Shown: piece by piece, positions 48,901 to 64,000 of the stretch
How positions within the stretch are numbered: position 1 is the first letter of the stretch
How the letters are laid out: each line of letters begins with the position of its first letter
Assembly: GCF_910592395.1 (NCBI RefSeq)
Contig: NC_088314.1
Location: 5,828,001-5,892,000, forward strand
Direction of reading: 5' to 3'
Length of the DNA: 64,000 nt
From: Lineus longissimus
Lineage: Eukaryota; Nemertea; Pilidiophora; Heteronemertea; Lineidae
Notes under the pieces: model-generated
What the model saw: only the letters and a program-made list of their open reading frames with translations
Told to the model about the DNA's origin: nothing
Database searches by the model: none
Translations under genes and position numbers: made by a program

Positions 48901-51900
48901 GAAGTCTGGGTTGGATTACCGGTCATACTCCTTCCTCATAACCTAGTTGATTGATGCTCAATTTTTTCTGATTATAAAGTGTCATTCAAGAAATCTTTAC
49001 AAAATGATTTTAACAACTTAAACAAAGTCCACCTCACCTGCTGCAGCATAATCCATGAGTGTCCTTGGTCCATCAACCACACCTGCTAATCCCGAGTATT
49101 CAAACAATGATGGTTCTGACTTTGTGTTTTGCTGGATGCTTGTATTGCCGCCACCCCCAGATAAGATTTCCTGGGCAGCCATGAAGAGCTCAGCATACAC
49201 GTCAAGGATTTCAACTTCGCTATCCGAGGCTGGTGGTGCCGACTGCACTGTCCTGCGGTTGCTGTCCGACAAAGTCTCAAGGATCCCCAGAAATTGGGCT
49301 GCACTACCTTCAAACATGTCAACCAGGAGTTTCTCACTTGGTGTTCTTGGCCATGGGAGCTGCATTTGTTGAGGTTACATTATCAAGGGTATATAGAGCT
49401 TTGAGGCAACTAGTACAACAGAAGTACCAGACTTTTTGACACGGTCATTCAAATAATGGGCCTCTTGTCCTAGTCACAATTTTAACATTTTAAACTTTTA
49501 GTCTGAAATCCTAGGTCTGGCTAGTTTACTGCATCGATTGGATAATTGACAGCTGTTGTGCAAGGCAAGATCACTAATTGGACATGACGACCAATGGGCA
49601 ACCAGGTACTTTAATTAAAAAGAAAGCTATGATTCACTTATAAACAACAGAAATCACAAAGAAGTCAAACCCAGCAAGTGGTAGTTTTGATAATCAGATA
49701 CAATAACCATCGAAATTGACTTACCCCTTGTGCATCCTTCAGATTTGCCCTTGTTTTTGGTCTTAGCAGTCCCTTAGGTTTACGTCTGCTTTCAAATACA
49801 CTTCTCTTGTACACCATGATAGCCATCTGAAAACATTGATACCCCAATATAAAAATATGTCATAGCCTTCTAGAATTGATCAGATAAGATGCTTAAGACT
49901 AAACAAATATTAATTTGAAGTTATTTTCAAATAAGATCCGAATTTTACAGGATTCATGAACAAAATGGGCCATTGATACATTTCATCAACATTATCACGT
50001 CTTTTTCGCCCACTTGTGTCCTATCAATATTTAAAACTACGCATCAGAAAAATTGATTTACAATGGTACAGCTGATTGGATATGGAAGATTCTAAGACAC
50101 CTCGTATTTTCTTTTCTGATACAAAATACAAGGCCAAGGTTGCTCCATAATAGTAGGTCAAGATCCACGTCCTACCTTAATTGTAGCAGTTCGGAATGAT
50201 ACTTCACGCAGTACACTCTGGGGTGAACTGCTGATATTTTCCAATTGACTAAGTTCATTGATTTTTGCTAGACCTCGCCTGGCAAATGCCTGAAAACATA
50301 CAAGAACACATCAATAAATTGAAAGTCAGAAAACAGAAGAGCAGCAATTTTCAGGGCCTTCTGATTTTACCGATGTCATTCCAGAAACTTAGATTTCATG
50401 GCTCTAATGCAGACATCATTCACTTCACAGGATTCGATATAAAACTGGTAACATAGACAAGTCTAATATAGTGCCACAACAAATTTGAGAAATTATGTCA
50501 TCATTCTATCAGCTTTTCAATATCCTCACCTCAGCATGCTGACCAGCCTTGCAGTCAAAGTAACACTGACACACTGCAGTATAAAGGGTAGACCGCCAGA
50601 CTAGATACTTGATTCCAAGGAGGGGGACAGATGATTCCATGCACATAGAAGCCCAGAGGAGATACTCAACAACCTAAATAAAAGAATAGAAGAAAACTTA
50701 CTGACCATACATCAATAAAGAGTTAAGAAAGATTATGCATCATAAAATATCTAAGATTGTGCAGGAAGCATAACTGCAGCATTCTTGCTGTAGTTATGAC
50801 ATCATTTCTTTGGCGCCTTTTGAGGGAAAATGACCTCAGAGATGAGAAAATAATGAGTCAGGGGCCATTTGGACCCCTCCCAAAACAGCAGTGGCTGGCC
50901 TCCATGGTCAACATGGCATATCACCAAATTTGTGCGGTACTCGTAATTTATATATCAACCAACTTCTCTTCAGTAGTGGTACAGTACACTTACCCTTGAA
51001 GAATGGCCAAGGGACATCAGGTGCCTGGAGACACTGTAGATATGGATGGTTCCTGAAACAAGAATGAAACTCTGTCGATAAATCAAAAAATTTCAAATCG
51101 AAAATTTCTGAACCGAAGTCAAAAACTTCCAGTTCCAATATACACCAAGATCAAGGTAAGAAGTGATCTTGTGAAACAAACTGTGAGTCTACAAATATAC
51201 TCCAGATAGGATAATTTTGAATGACAAAAAATGCATGGTGGATTTGAACGACAAAAAGAAAATACTATCTTGGTGAATAGCCCATTTATCATTATTGCAT
51301 GAACGCCAACAAATTTCAGCCTTATTTGAACGTACCATTGTAGACCAACCAGCAAAGTTTCTCCTGAGGGAGCACAACTTGCATGACCAGTCTCAGGAAG
51401 GACAGGAGCTGGATACATCGGTCCACAGATTCTTTATTCTGGAGTTTAGGATCTGTCATCTTGATAGCTTGGTACATGCAGATAGCTTTACCCATCAGAG
51501 CACGGAACTGAAAAAAAACACAGGTTAAAGTAGTCAAAGGACTTAGACAACAAGGCAATGCAAAACAAATGTAACAGTAAAAGCAGGTCATTTCTCTGAG
51601 ACTTTAAGAGGTTATTACGTACTGTGAATCCAGAATTCTGCATCTCAAAACCATCTGGGAAGAATGTCTTCTTGAAATCATCGACATCAGTGATCTCTTC
51701 AACGTTAACATCACCAAAGTGTTTCAGGTAACGCCCATAACATTGCCAGAGAGCTAGGTTATATTCCTAAAAGAAAAAGAAATAAAAACTTATGGTTCAG
51801 ATAATAAGAAAGAAGGTGCTCTTTAATAATCAGTGGTAAAGGGAAATCATCTCATAAAACTAAAGCAACACAATAGCCAGATTGCTTGGATAAATTTAAC

Positions 51901-52941
51901 TTAAACTTAACACAGCTTTCAGTCCATGAAATAATCATCTGGCACATCAGCCAAAGAATAACTCAAACATGAAATGAATTCGAACTTATTTAGGTGTAGA
52001 CCTCCTGTATTGAAGTTAAGTGCAAAATAATTGATACCTTGATAGAGACCAGGAAGTCCCCCATTTCCAACAGTTTGTCCTGGTAGTATAACTCCGGTAG
52101 ACGTGGCTCATACTTGTTCCACAGTTCAAATAGGGTGTCAGCCCTGAAATAAATGGCCAAAAAAAATATATAGAAACAACATATGACAGACTAGAGTAAG
52201 AGCAATCAGTAGGCCATTTTGAGATGAAGACAGCAGAAAATTTTTAATCAAATTGAAAGACATCATCATCATGCCAATCATGGCCTCCCTGTTGGGAATA
52301 ATTTGGTTGCCGACCTGGTCATGGGAAAGGTTTGTAGTAAAAAACTAAAGAGTTCGAAGATAGGATATGTAGCCAATAAGAACAGACTGGTAGTACGCAG
52401 AACAATGATCGTACACCTTTAAAAGGCCTGGCTTTAGGCACGAAGTGTATGATGATGATGCAGTGCGAGTGCAAGAGTTTAATCTTGCAAAGCTCAATCA
52501 TCATTGTGTCATTCAAATATGCCTCAACCGGGCCTCAACCACTCTATTTTAACTTATTTGTTTATTCTTGGTTCCCGGAATGGATTGAACTATGCCTTAA
52601 AATGATATCAACCAATTCAGAACTTGAAGTAATGAAGAGTAGGCCTAGGCCTAGACTATAATTGCTTGGCCTAGGCCTAGAGACAGAGTCACTCGAGCAT
52701 CAGCAAATGGACTCATAACTGACTCGCAAGACTTGTTGTTAGCTACTCACGGCCGTGAAGAGGCCTCATCGGTATCTGTTCTCAGCCAAGGTGTAGATCT
52801 CTTGCGCATGTAACCAATGTACACTTTGATCTCCTGTTCTAGGGCCTGGAAAACTGGATTTGGTTTGTCTTTGCTGTAAAAAGTGCTTGGCCGTCCGCGG
52901 TTCACGGCCGCCGCCGCTTTATATTTCAGCGTCCCTGACAT
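21174..52941 (-). CDS. CFAP54: CFAP54, axonemal central-apparatus protein (complete, 63 candidate exons)
   Basis: The start is at 52939-52941 (MSGTLKYKAAAAVNRGRPST) and the stop TAG at 21174-21176. The exons listed in the block entries join without a frame break to 10,593 nt (3,530 aa), somewhat longer than the roughly 3,100 aa of mammals. CFAP54 (Chlamydomonas FAP54) is a scaffold of the C1d projection of the central pair in motile 9+2 cilia, together with FAP46, FAP74 and FAP221, and is needed for normal beating. The N-terminal third (FELWNKYEPRLPELYY, EYNLALWQCYGRYLK) is the conserved CFAP54/DUF4486 region of helical repeats. A fibronectin-III-like domain lies near residues 980-1090, and the rest is largely alpha-helical with basic linkers. 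All donors are GT except one GC. Seven short exons (9-69 nt) are all multiples of three and may be alternative. Confidence 0.93.
23691..23744. repeat. 27-bp tandem duplication in a CFAP54 intron
   Basis: agttttaacaatttaccacg at 23691 is repeated at 23718 with two differences. It lies in the intron between exons 57 and 58. Confidence 0.85.
28369..33223 (-). other. CFAP54: CFAP54 exons 36-48 (residues about 1715-2552)
   Basis: Exons: 32799-33223, 32422-32648, 31938-32188, 31599-31754, 31261-31470, 30823-30910, 30512-30685, 30008-30193, 29808-29889, 29342-29605, 29085-29245, 28669-28787, 28369-28539. Helical, tryptophan- and cysteine-containing repeats (HWTLLQNSCRALWNCAHTAL, TRWVRRIVLRTLEILYYEHK, YTWWSNSLDVILNTT) resemble TPR-like or armadillo-like packing, without a clear named domain. 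Phases agree at every junction. Confidence 0.85.
31079..31200 (+). repeat. tRNA-derived SINE-like repeat in a CFAP54 intron
   Basis: It shares a sequence scaffold with 6755-6850: ctctctgactagcggtcatgagg, then ccccactgttggtatgagatt, then aggcagg. The B-box region has decayed (ggggggatcccc). It lies between CFAP54 exons 40 and 41. Confidence 0.55.
33427..39905 (-). other. CFAP54: CFAP54 exons 25-35 (residues about 1394-1714), rich in short exons
   Basis: Exons: 39885-39905 (21 nt, MNSETE), 38520-38612, 38211-38337, 37771-37891, 37479-37568, 37142-37180 (39 nt, KKKKTRKYTSRNE), 36406-36474 (69 nt, FWKGRLNQGSEPVNSTLEEA), 35372-35380 (9 nt, DEK), 34303-34407, 34009-34100, 33427-33623. The 21-, 39-, 69- and 9-nt exons have good splice sites and keep the frame, but each could be skipped without frame loss, so whether they are constitutive is unknown. 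Exon 34 ends on a GC donor. The encoded linkers are basic and probably disordered. Confidence 0.68.
39261..39291. repeat. Short GGAT-type microsatellite
   Basis: About seven imperfect copies of the tetranucleotide gatg/gata in the intron between CFAP54 exons 24 and 25. Confidence 0.75.
40985..41105 (+). repeat. tRNA-derived SINE with conserved core-like tail
   Basis: An A-box-like agtggcatagcagagcactg, a strong B-box gtgggttcgactcgc (about 41027), then gtgtcctttggcaagacatc (about 41066). The last resembles the conserved 3' segment (tcctTgGGCAAGacactTaa type) shared by several widespread metazoan SINE groups. It lies in the intron between CFAP54 exons 23 and 24. The name of the group is not assigned. 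Confidence 0.65.
43170..43262 (+). repeat. Degraded tRNA-derived SINE fragment
   Basis: gccgttaaggtgtccgcctc (A-box region) is followed by aaggttgaagttcgagagct (B-box region), which is the usual spacing of a tRNA-derived SINE head. It lies in the intron between CFAP54 exons 19 and 20. Confidence 0.55.
44009..52941 (-). other. CFAP54: CFAP54 exons 1-18 (residues 1-899)
   Basis: Exons: 52751-52941, 52038-52143, 51623-51766, 51336-51507, 50994-51052, 50530-50673, 50176-50289, 49725-49826, 49038-49359, 48696-48808, 48258-48441, 47158-47240, 46816-46974, 46533-46670, 46185-46317, 45756-45809, 44448-44683, 44009-44251. This is the conserved helical N-terminal region. Exon 11 ends in a Lys/Glu-rich linker (KEAKDKENRENKEKEQ). 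Exon 13 extends right to 46974 because the frame IVWLTLYTASLLGDLYHLFGEY is open back to a good acceptor. Exon 16 is 54 nt of basic sequence (KNRKVKIVTKSETPSAK). Confidence 0.85.
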
Positions 52942-53340
52942 AATTATGGCGTTCTTAAGACGCCTTGGTTATTCAACTTCAATTAAATAAACTTTGTGAA
53001 GACTAAAATTGTAAGATGTAGTTGGATTGAATCAACATAGGCCTAAATCCATGAAATCAATTTTTTGTCCAGTGTCCACCATTTTTCAACAGCGGCGTTG
53101 TCAAGTGTTTTCTCTCCTCCTTTCGAGCAGGTGCCCGTTAGTGCTAATTTCTGCACCTAGACGGCGTTAGTCTAGCGGTTTTACTGATTGGAACCAGGTG
53201 AACCATGGAGATGAAGAATATCCTGGGGAATAAACATCAAGGCTCCAAGGGATGTAAAACTGCTAGACTGGTCCATCACTTCATTTGATATGTGAGGCTG
53301 GGTGGTTTTTTTCCAAACTAGGAAGAAATGATACATCTCA

Positions 53341-53576
53341 GGTGTGTATTTTAATGTTGGACCCTTCCAATGTCTCCTGTTACCATCTGTTGGTGTTGGT
53401 TGAAAGCACAAATATCAGGAATGTCACATCAAAAGAATCATTTAATTTATTGAAGACAGGTGTGTATTTTAATGTTAGACCCTTCCAATGTCTCCTGTTA
53501 CCATCTGTTGGTGTTGGTTGAAAGCACAAATATCAGGAATATCACATCAAAAGAATCATTTAATTTATTGAAGACA
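53341..53576. repeat. 118-bp tandem duplication
   Basis: ggtgtgtattttaatgttgg at 53341 recurs at 53459 and continues to about 53576. Only two differences were seen (g/a near position 19 of the unit, and atgtcac versus atatcac), which implies a recent event. Confidence 0.92.
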
Positions 53577-54543
53577 ATGTCACTTTTCAAATCTAGATAC
53601 ATGAGAAATTTCTTTGATATATCTACAATGATATCTTCTCTGATATACATCTAAATATCATACATATTTTCCCTAGACAGCCTCTCTTCATTTGGTTGCT
53701 GCTCTAGGGGTTCTGCAACTCTTTAATACACTGGGCTAGGAAATTCCTCCAGGCCTAACTCTGGTTCCCGAAGTTGCTGTGAGGCTGCTTGTTGGTGGAT
53801 TTCTGCTCAGGCATGTCAGGCATCATGCATTATGCATCATGCTGGAGCATTTTTAACCCCACCCCCCCCCTCAATAAGTCTTTGTGGGATGCTTTAAGGG
53901 ACCACAATATACATCTTGTAGCATCAACATTTCTATGACCCATCTCGCATCACTCAATTATCTTTATAATATTGTTTGCAATCCAAGATGCAGTACTTCC
54001 TAGCAACGGCTGACCTCATGCCACTGATATTGATTTCCGTATCTCCTCCCAGCCTGGTACTTTGTACTGGTGACCTGAATTCTCGGCGGGTGTAAATTCC
54101 TCAGTTTAGACCATGGCCTTTAAAGGGTCCTTTAGCTGTACACGACAACATTACACTTGCGTTCTACATCGCTTATACAAGACAACTGATTTGGTCATGT
54201 ACCATGGCAATCATCTCACAAGGACGGACAAGTTTCATTTGACGCCAACACCACTCATAGCTAAAAAAACTAATTCGACAAGTTTTCGATGTTGATGGGG
54301 CTCCCTAGTTAGACCATCATTAGTGAGTGAAAAAAAACATGTTTTAATGAATAAAACAGTCTACAAACTACATGCACATGTTCTATGTAATTGCAATTTG
54401 AAAACATGGGCCTAGATATCTCAACGCAAAACGTATCGGTAGTATCCGATCATCATGAAGCGCAAAGCGACTGTTACTCATCCCGACTGAAATGTACATA
54501 TACCATTATCTCGCTCTGGAATAACAAGCAAACTAGTTTTAGG

Positions 54544-54549
54544 TTTATT
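54544..54549 (-). promoter_or_regulatory. Candidate poly(A) signal of the ACSF2-like gene
   Basis: TTTATT on the plus strand is AATAAA on the minus strand, about 60 nt after the stop codon of the ACSF2-like coding sequence. Confidence 0.5.
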
Positions 54550-54607
54550 TCAGTCATTTAAAGCCGCGACATTGAAAGCAACAAAACTTCAATAAAATTT
54601 CGCACAT

Positions 54608-56389
54608 TTAGTCCTTGAGCAATTTTGATAGTAGCTCACTTCTGTGAACTAACTTTTCGGTCGCATCAGCTTTTATTGCCCGTCTGTCAATCTTCCCAAG
54701 TCGTACTGGGAAATTCTCCCAAACAAGATAATATTTAGGTGTCTTGCCTAAATTATCTACAGCATTTTCTGGAGCAAGGAAAGTGTCTTCGCAAAACGTC
54801 CTTAATTCCTCCTCCGAGATGCTGGCGTCTGCTTTAGGCGTCACGCACACGCATATTTCTTCACCTAAACATTCGTCTGGTACCCCAACCACCACTGCTT
54901 GCTTTATTTTTGGATGTTCGAAAAGAGGTCGTTCTATGTCCACAGGATGTGTCTTGAAACCGGCACGATTTATGACTTCAGTGTTTCGTCCCAAGATTGT
55001 GACATAACCTCTCTCATCCATAACAGCCACGTCATTCGTCTTGAACCACCGCTGGGATGTCAAGGATTTCATGGTCCTCTCCAAGTCTCCCCAGTAACAG
55101 ATGAACCCTAGTGGTGTCCTAACGTACAGTTCCCCGAGCTGGTTCACGGGGAGAACGACGCCGTCTCTGTCGACGATCTTCGCCTCCGTGTGCGGAAGAG
55201 GAAGACCAGTCACATCCATTCTGTGATGAAGGTCGTCGTGACGTCTTGTACATAGCAGGTGCCCAGATTCTGTATTGCCATAGATCTGTAGTAGGGATGG
55301 AATATACTGCAATCCTTTGGTCATAAATACCCGGGGCACACACTGTCCTCCAATGAAACCTATTTTCAACGTCTCCAAGTTATGTTTCCCAGATTCACAG
55401 GCCACCAAAAGATCATGGAGTACATATGGAAAGAAGGCTCCACTTGTGATTTTCTCATCCTCAATTGTTTTACAGATAAATGTCGCCGTTTTTTCTGTGC
55501 ATTGACCAGCTCGATTCTGAATGATGATTAATGTATGACCTAGTAAAACCGGCCCGGAGCAAAATCCAACTGGATGTGTCAACGGACATTCCGACAGATA
55601 ACGATCCGATCGTGATATTCCAGCTTGAAGAAAGTTGTGCAGCCACAAATTTGTTATGTGTTGTTGCGTTACCAAGACAGCTTTAGGAAACCCTGTACTT
55701 CCTGAGGTTAAAAAGATTGTCGAAAAAGCATCAAAATCCACTCTACTTTGCCTTGTGCGGAGAACTTCGCGGTCATATTCCACCGGAAACAGACTATCCC
55801 AGGCGATTGTGCCGGGGAACGAATCGTCGGACATCGTCACAACAAACTCAAGATCTGGTACCTCAGGAGAATTAAGCGGTTCCTCAGGATCATGACTACT
55901 CAACTCAGGAAGGAATGTCGAAAGGATGTTATAAAATGCTTGGTCATGACCAGGCCGGACAAAGAGACAACGACAGTCCGTCTTCTTTAAAATGAACATT
56001 ACGTCTTCGCCGCTTTTGAGCACAGTGTGGATTTTCACCAGGATTACCCCAATCCGAGAGAGGGAAAACTCTATAATAGGGAATTCGAGGCAGTTCAGAG
56101 AGAGTATCCCCACTCTGTCACCATGACGGAGATCCATCTTTTCCACCAACGCCGCAGCTAGCTGCTCCGTCTTCGTCTTCATGTCCTTGAACGTGATGGC
56201 CTTTCTGGGCGCCCCCTCCTGCAGGAAGACATAAGCTTCTTTGTCTGAGAGCTCAGCAGCCTTTTTGTCTAGAAGACCATGTAAGGTGTCCGCAGTAAAA
56301 GGGACATCAGTCGTGGCATGGTAGTAACTGTATTCGAGATCCTTGCTGCGGTCCGACCATCGGGCCTCCGGGTCATCTGAGGCTGCCAT
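54608..56389 (-). CDS. ACSF2-like acyl-CoA synthetase, uninterrupted coding exon
   Basis: Adenylate-forming (ANL) enzyme that would activate a fatty or related acid with ATP and then CoA. Seen in order: the P-loop TSGSTGFPKAVL, YGNTESG (A5), FKTNDVAVMDERGYVTILGRN (A7/A8, hinge) and the C-terminal LGKIDRRAIK with the catalytic lysine. Overall it resembles ACSF2-type medium-chain ligases. The usual TGD before the A8 region is TND here. The open frame continues to 56482, but a splice acceptor (cattttcag ending at 56406) lies just upstream of MAASDDPEARW, so translation probably starts at 56389 (593 aa), with a 5' UTR exon near 56932. No strong mitochondrial presequence or C-terminal peroxisomal tripeptide is apparent. 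The single coding exon among intron-rich neighbours hints at a retroposed or intron-cleared copy. Confidence 0.85.
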   Translation of the reverse strand: MAASDDPEARWSDRSKDLEYSYYHATTDVPFTADTLHGLLDKKAAELSDKEAYVFLQEGAPRKAITFKDMKTKTEQLAAALVEKMDLRHGDRVGILSLNCLEFPIIEFSLSRIGVILVKIHTVLKSGEDVMFILKKTDCRCLFVRPGHDQAFYNILSTFLPELSSHDPEEPLNSPEVPDLEFVVTMSDDSFPGTIAWDSLFPVEYDREVLRTRQSRVDFDAFSTIFLTSGSTGFPKAVLVTQQHITNLWLHNFLQAGISRSDRYLSECPLTHPVGFCSGPVLLGHTLIIIQNRAGQCTEKTATFICKTIEDEKITSGAFFPYVLHDLLVACESGKHNLETLKIGFIGGQCVPRVFMTKGLQYIPSLLQIYGNTESGHLLCTRRHDDLHHRMDVTGLPLPHTEAKIVDRDGVVLPVNQLGELYVRTPLGFICYWGDLERTMKSLTSQRWFKTNDVAVMDERGYVTILGRNTEVINRAGFKTHPVDIERPLFEHPKIKQAVVVGVPDECLGEEICVCVTPKADASISEEELRTFCEDTFLAPENAVDNLGKTPKYYLVWENFPVRLGKIDRRAIKADATEKLVHRSELLSKLLKD

Positions 56390-57170
56390 TGTGTCCAAGG
56401 TGACTCTGAAAATGTAGCGATAAATCATGTTCAAAGACAGGTGCGATACGGGGACAGTACACTCTTTAAACGACTCCTCCAATCGCTAAATGTTTCACAT
56501 GGAGGTACGGAGCGAAAAATATTTCCGAGTGGTTAACCAAAGAAGGAATAGAGAGACAACTTAGAAAAGGGCACCTCCTACTATGTCTTCAATAGCACCA
56601 TGTCACTCTCGTTTGATCGCTATTGATCTGTCGATTCGAATATCATCAGGCGCCTGTGTCACATCTTGGACCTCGCGGTAGAAGTCGACACCAATACTTC
56701 TAGTGGAGAGAATACCCTTCGATCTACCAGGAGAAAGGTCTGCATGCCGCAGAGTCGCACCGTCTTCAGAAAGTGGAACAGGAGAGGTTATACTGAGCTT
56801 AGATCTTCTCCATTAAAGAGAATCTATCCTTGGGTCAACACTCTTCCAGGAATCGTGTGCGACAGCTGTCGTCGATCATGAGAACACATTGCCCTGAAAC
56901 CTCGGTTATGAGAGAGAGCAAGAAACCTTACCTGTTATATACGGGTGTGGTCCTTCTGTCTTCAGCTGCTGACAAACAGTAAGACTGATCAGCCCAGTGT
57001 CTGCACTGTGCATCCAGAGAATGCAGTGTTCATCGATTGCCTCACAGCTACGTGGTTTTATTACCTATTGATTGCCTACTCGGAAGCAAAGCCAGGTGAA
57101 CGCATGCACAGAGATCCTAGGCAGTGTGCGTGGTTTCCCACTGTGCGCCTCGAATAACCGTGGCTGCCAC
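56390..57170 (-). other. 5' UTR and intron of the ACSF2-like gene (inferred)
   Basis: A donor (cag|gtaagg on the minus strand, at 56931/56932) and the acceptor at 56406 define an intron of about 526 bp, 56406-56931. The region right of 56932 would be the 5' untranslated exon; its outer end is unknown. The 31 extra residues of the long open frame fall within this intron. Confidence 0.5.
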
Positions 57171-58261
57171 TCTGTAGAAATGAAGAAGAAAAATCCCATC
57201 TGACCGCGCTTGTCTGACAGGCTATTATTTGCTCTCATCACGCAGTGACCCGGATAATATATGATATTATTTTATGCCATGACACAATACATTTTCATTG
57301 AATTGAATGGACTTCCATTGTCTGGATGGCGCAAATCCGTATACCATACACGTATACCCCGCTAATCCGACTACATCTATTGTCGCCTATTCTCACTAAA
57401 AGTCACATCATGACTACATTCCGGACGCAGTGGACCGGCTTCGTCCTTCACCATAAGGGGATCTTAGTATTAGGAGACGCAATGGACTGCCTCGGGAGTC
57501 TGATCATGACATGATGTCGGCCAGTGACAGCTTCGCCCGAGCGCGCGCAGTGTTTGGTGATAGGCCTACTCCTACAACCGCACAGTAAGGTCAATTTTTC
57601 ATTCTTAAAAACATCAAACTTGACATTGATATAATTCAGATCTTTTCGGCATAATCCACCGAGAGTCTGCTTTTGACACATTTTATACTGACCATAATAA
57701 AAAAACCAATGAGTTTTCGTACTGATACTTTCGACAAAATAAACGCGCATGTATACAATCAGTTTTGCCGCCGTGACTTCCTGGTGTGCGGGCGGACGAA
57801 ACGCAATAATAATGATAATAATACGCAGAACCGAATCCTTTTGTTTTGGTTTCAGTGGGACGTAAAATAAGAAAGCATTGACGCGTGCGTTGTCGCAATT
57901 GCATGCAGTAGGAGATACCCTTACTGGAAACCTATATCCTGAGGTTTCCACTGAATAAGTTGAATCGCGCAGCACACACGATTGCGCCTACTTTGGCTCG
58001 GATTATGGATTAAAATCGGGGCAGAATAATGATTGGTTTCATTTTATAGCAAGCAAGAGTCGAGGTGTACAGTTATAGTGTCGGTTTATCGCCTCAAAAG
58101 TAGACTTTGGTCATAGAACTCGAGATTCCCGCTCATCCGCTTTAGTCGGGGCTCCATGCACGATTTGAATTTCCCGCGGTCATTTCCCGCGCAATAGCTC
58201 GCACTTTTCACCAATCAAATTTCGGGTACTATTCAGTGTTCGGTATAGCGGGAAGCCCAAC
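57171..58261. promoter_or_regulatory. Intergenic region with MKLN1 promoter
   Basis: Divergent genes flank this interval. Just upstream of the MKLN1 start lie two TTTCCCGC E2F-like motifs (58170-58177 and 58183-58190, 13 bp apart) and a CCAATC box (58211-58216), with no TATA box. The 175-aa minus-strand frame at 57448-57975 has no recognisable features and is treated as chance. Confidence 0.5.
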
Positions 58262-63942
<5,681 letters not shown>

Positions 63943-64000
63943 TAGGCTAAAACACATGTAACTATGTCAGCTGTGTGATTGGTTTGTGTACCGGTCACTA

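Larger units (their letters stand above)
52942..54607. other. CFAP54 upstream region and ACSF2-like 3' region
   Basis: The right edge of CFAP54 exon 1 and its promoter should occupy the first few hundred bases; no clear RFX X-box was found. The rest holds a 118-bp tandem duplication, a short C-rich run near 53863 and the 3' UTR of the ACSF2-like gene. Frames at 53285-53654 only read the duplication. Confidence 0.5.

Noticed and set aside
52942-53200. RFX X-box upstream of CFAP54
   Set aside because: Only half-site resemblance (ataaccaagg region); the inverted partner is not convincing.
56390-56482. N-terminal extension MEESFKECTVPV... of the ACSF2-like frame
   Set aside because: Most of it lies upstream of a good splice acceptor, and the family-like sequence starts after MAASDDPEARW.
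57448-57975. 175-aa minus-strand frame upstream of MKLN1
   Set aside because: Isoleucine/tyrosine runs and an Asn/Ile tandem stretch, no domain, no splice or promoter context.

Overview
This 64 kb window is nuclear DNA from an animal. Every gene is split by GT-AG introns (one GC-AG), the proteins are metazoan, tRNA-derived SINE-like repeats sit in introns, and non-coding DNA is AT-rich. The motifs acatgta and aggcctag recur. A marine invertebrate (echinoderm, hemichordate, lancelet or lophotrochozoan) seems most likely, but I cannot fix the phylum from the sequence.

Layout. 1-4188 holds no gene but two well-defined inverted-repeat elements: a Mutator-like non-autonomous transposon (691-1626, 61-bp ends, 9-bp target duplication) and a 1.8-kb fold-back element (1884-3682) whose arms are arrays of an 85-bp higher-order repeat. 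4189-7770 (+) is NPRL2, a GATOR1 subunit, in 11 exons. 7771-12439 has no gene; its core (8709-10536) is a second large inverted repeat made of diverged minisatellite units. 12440-17732 (-) is a 10-exon leucine-dehydrogenase-type enzyme with a long, probably mitochondrial, N-terminus. It shares a 411-bp head-to-head promoter with FAM72 (+, 18144-19399, 4 exons). 21174-52941 (-) is the complete CFAP54 gene. I could chain 63 candidate exons in one unbroken frame (10,593 nt, 3,530 aa), including seven very short in-frame exons and one GC-AG intron. 54608-56389 (-) is an ACSF2-like acyl-CoA synthetase with an uninterrupted coding exon. 58262 to past the window end (+) is muskelin (MKLN1), with 14 exons visible.

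Functionally the genes are unrelated housekeeping or ciliary loci: nutrient sensing (NPRL2), branched-chain amino-acid oxidation (LeuDH-like), genome maintenance or cell cycle (FAM72), the axonemal central apparatus (CFAP54), fatty-acid activation (ACSF2-like) and the CTLH E3 ligase (MKLN1). The only evident co-regulation is the LeuDH/FAM72 divergent promoter, with a twice-repeated CCAAT element, and possibly the ACSF2-like/MKLN1 divergent pair.

Exon borders were placed by eye from splice consensus, reading-frame continuity and family resemblance. No alignment or transcript data were available. The most unusual material is the fold-back higher-order repeat, the minisatellite palindrome, the animal leucine dehydrogenase and the series of in-frame micro-exons in CFAP54.
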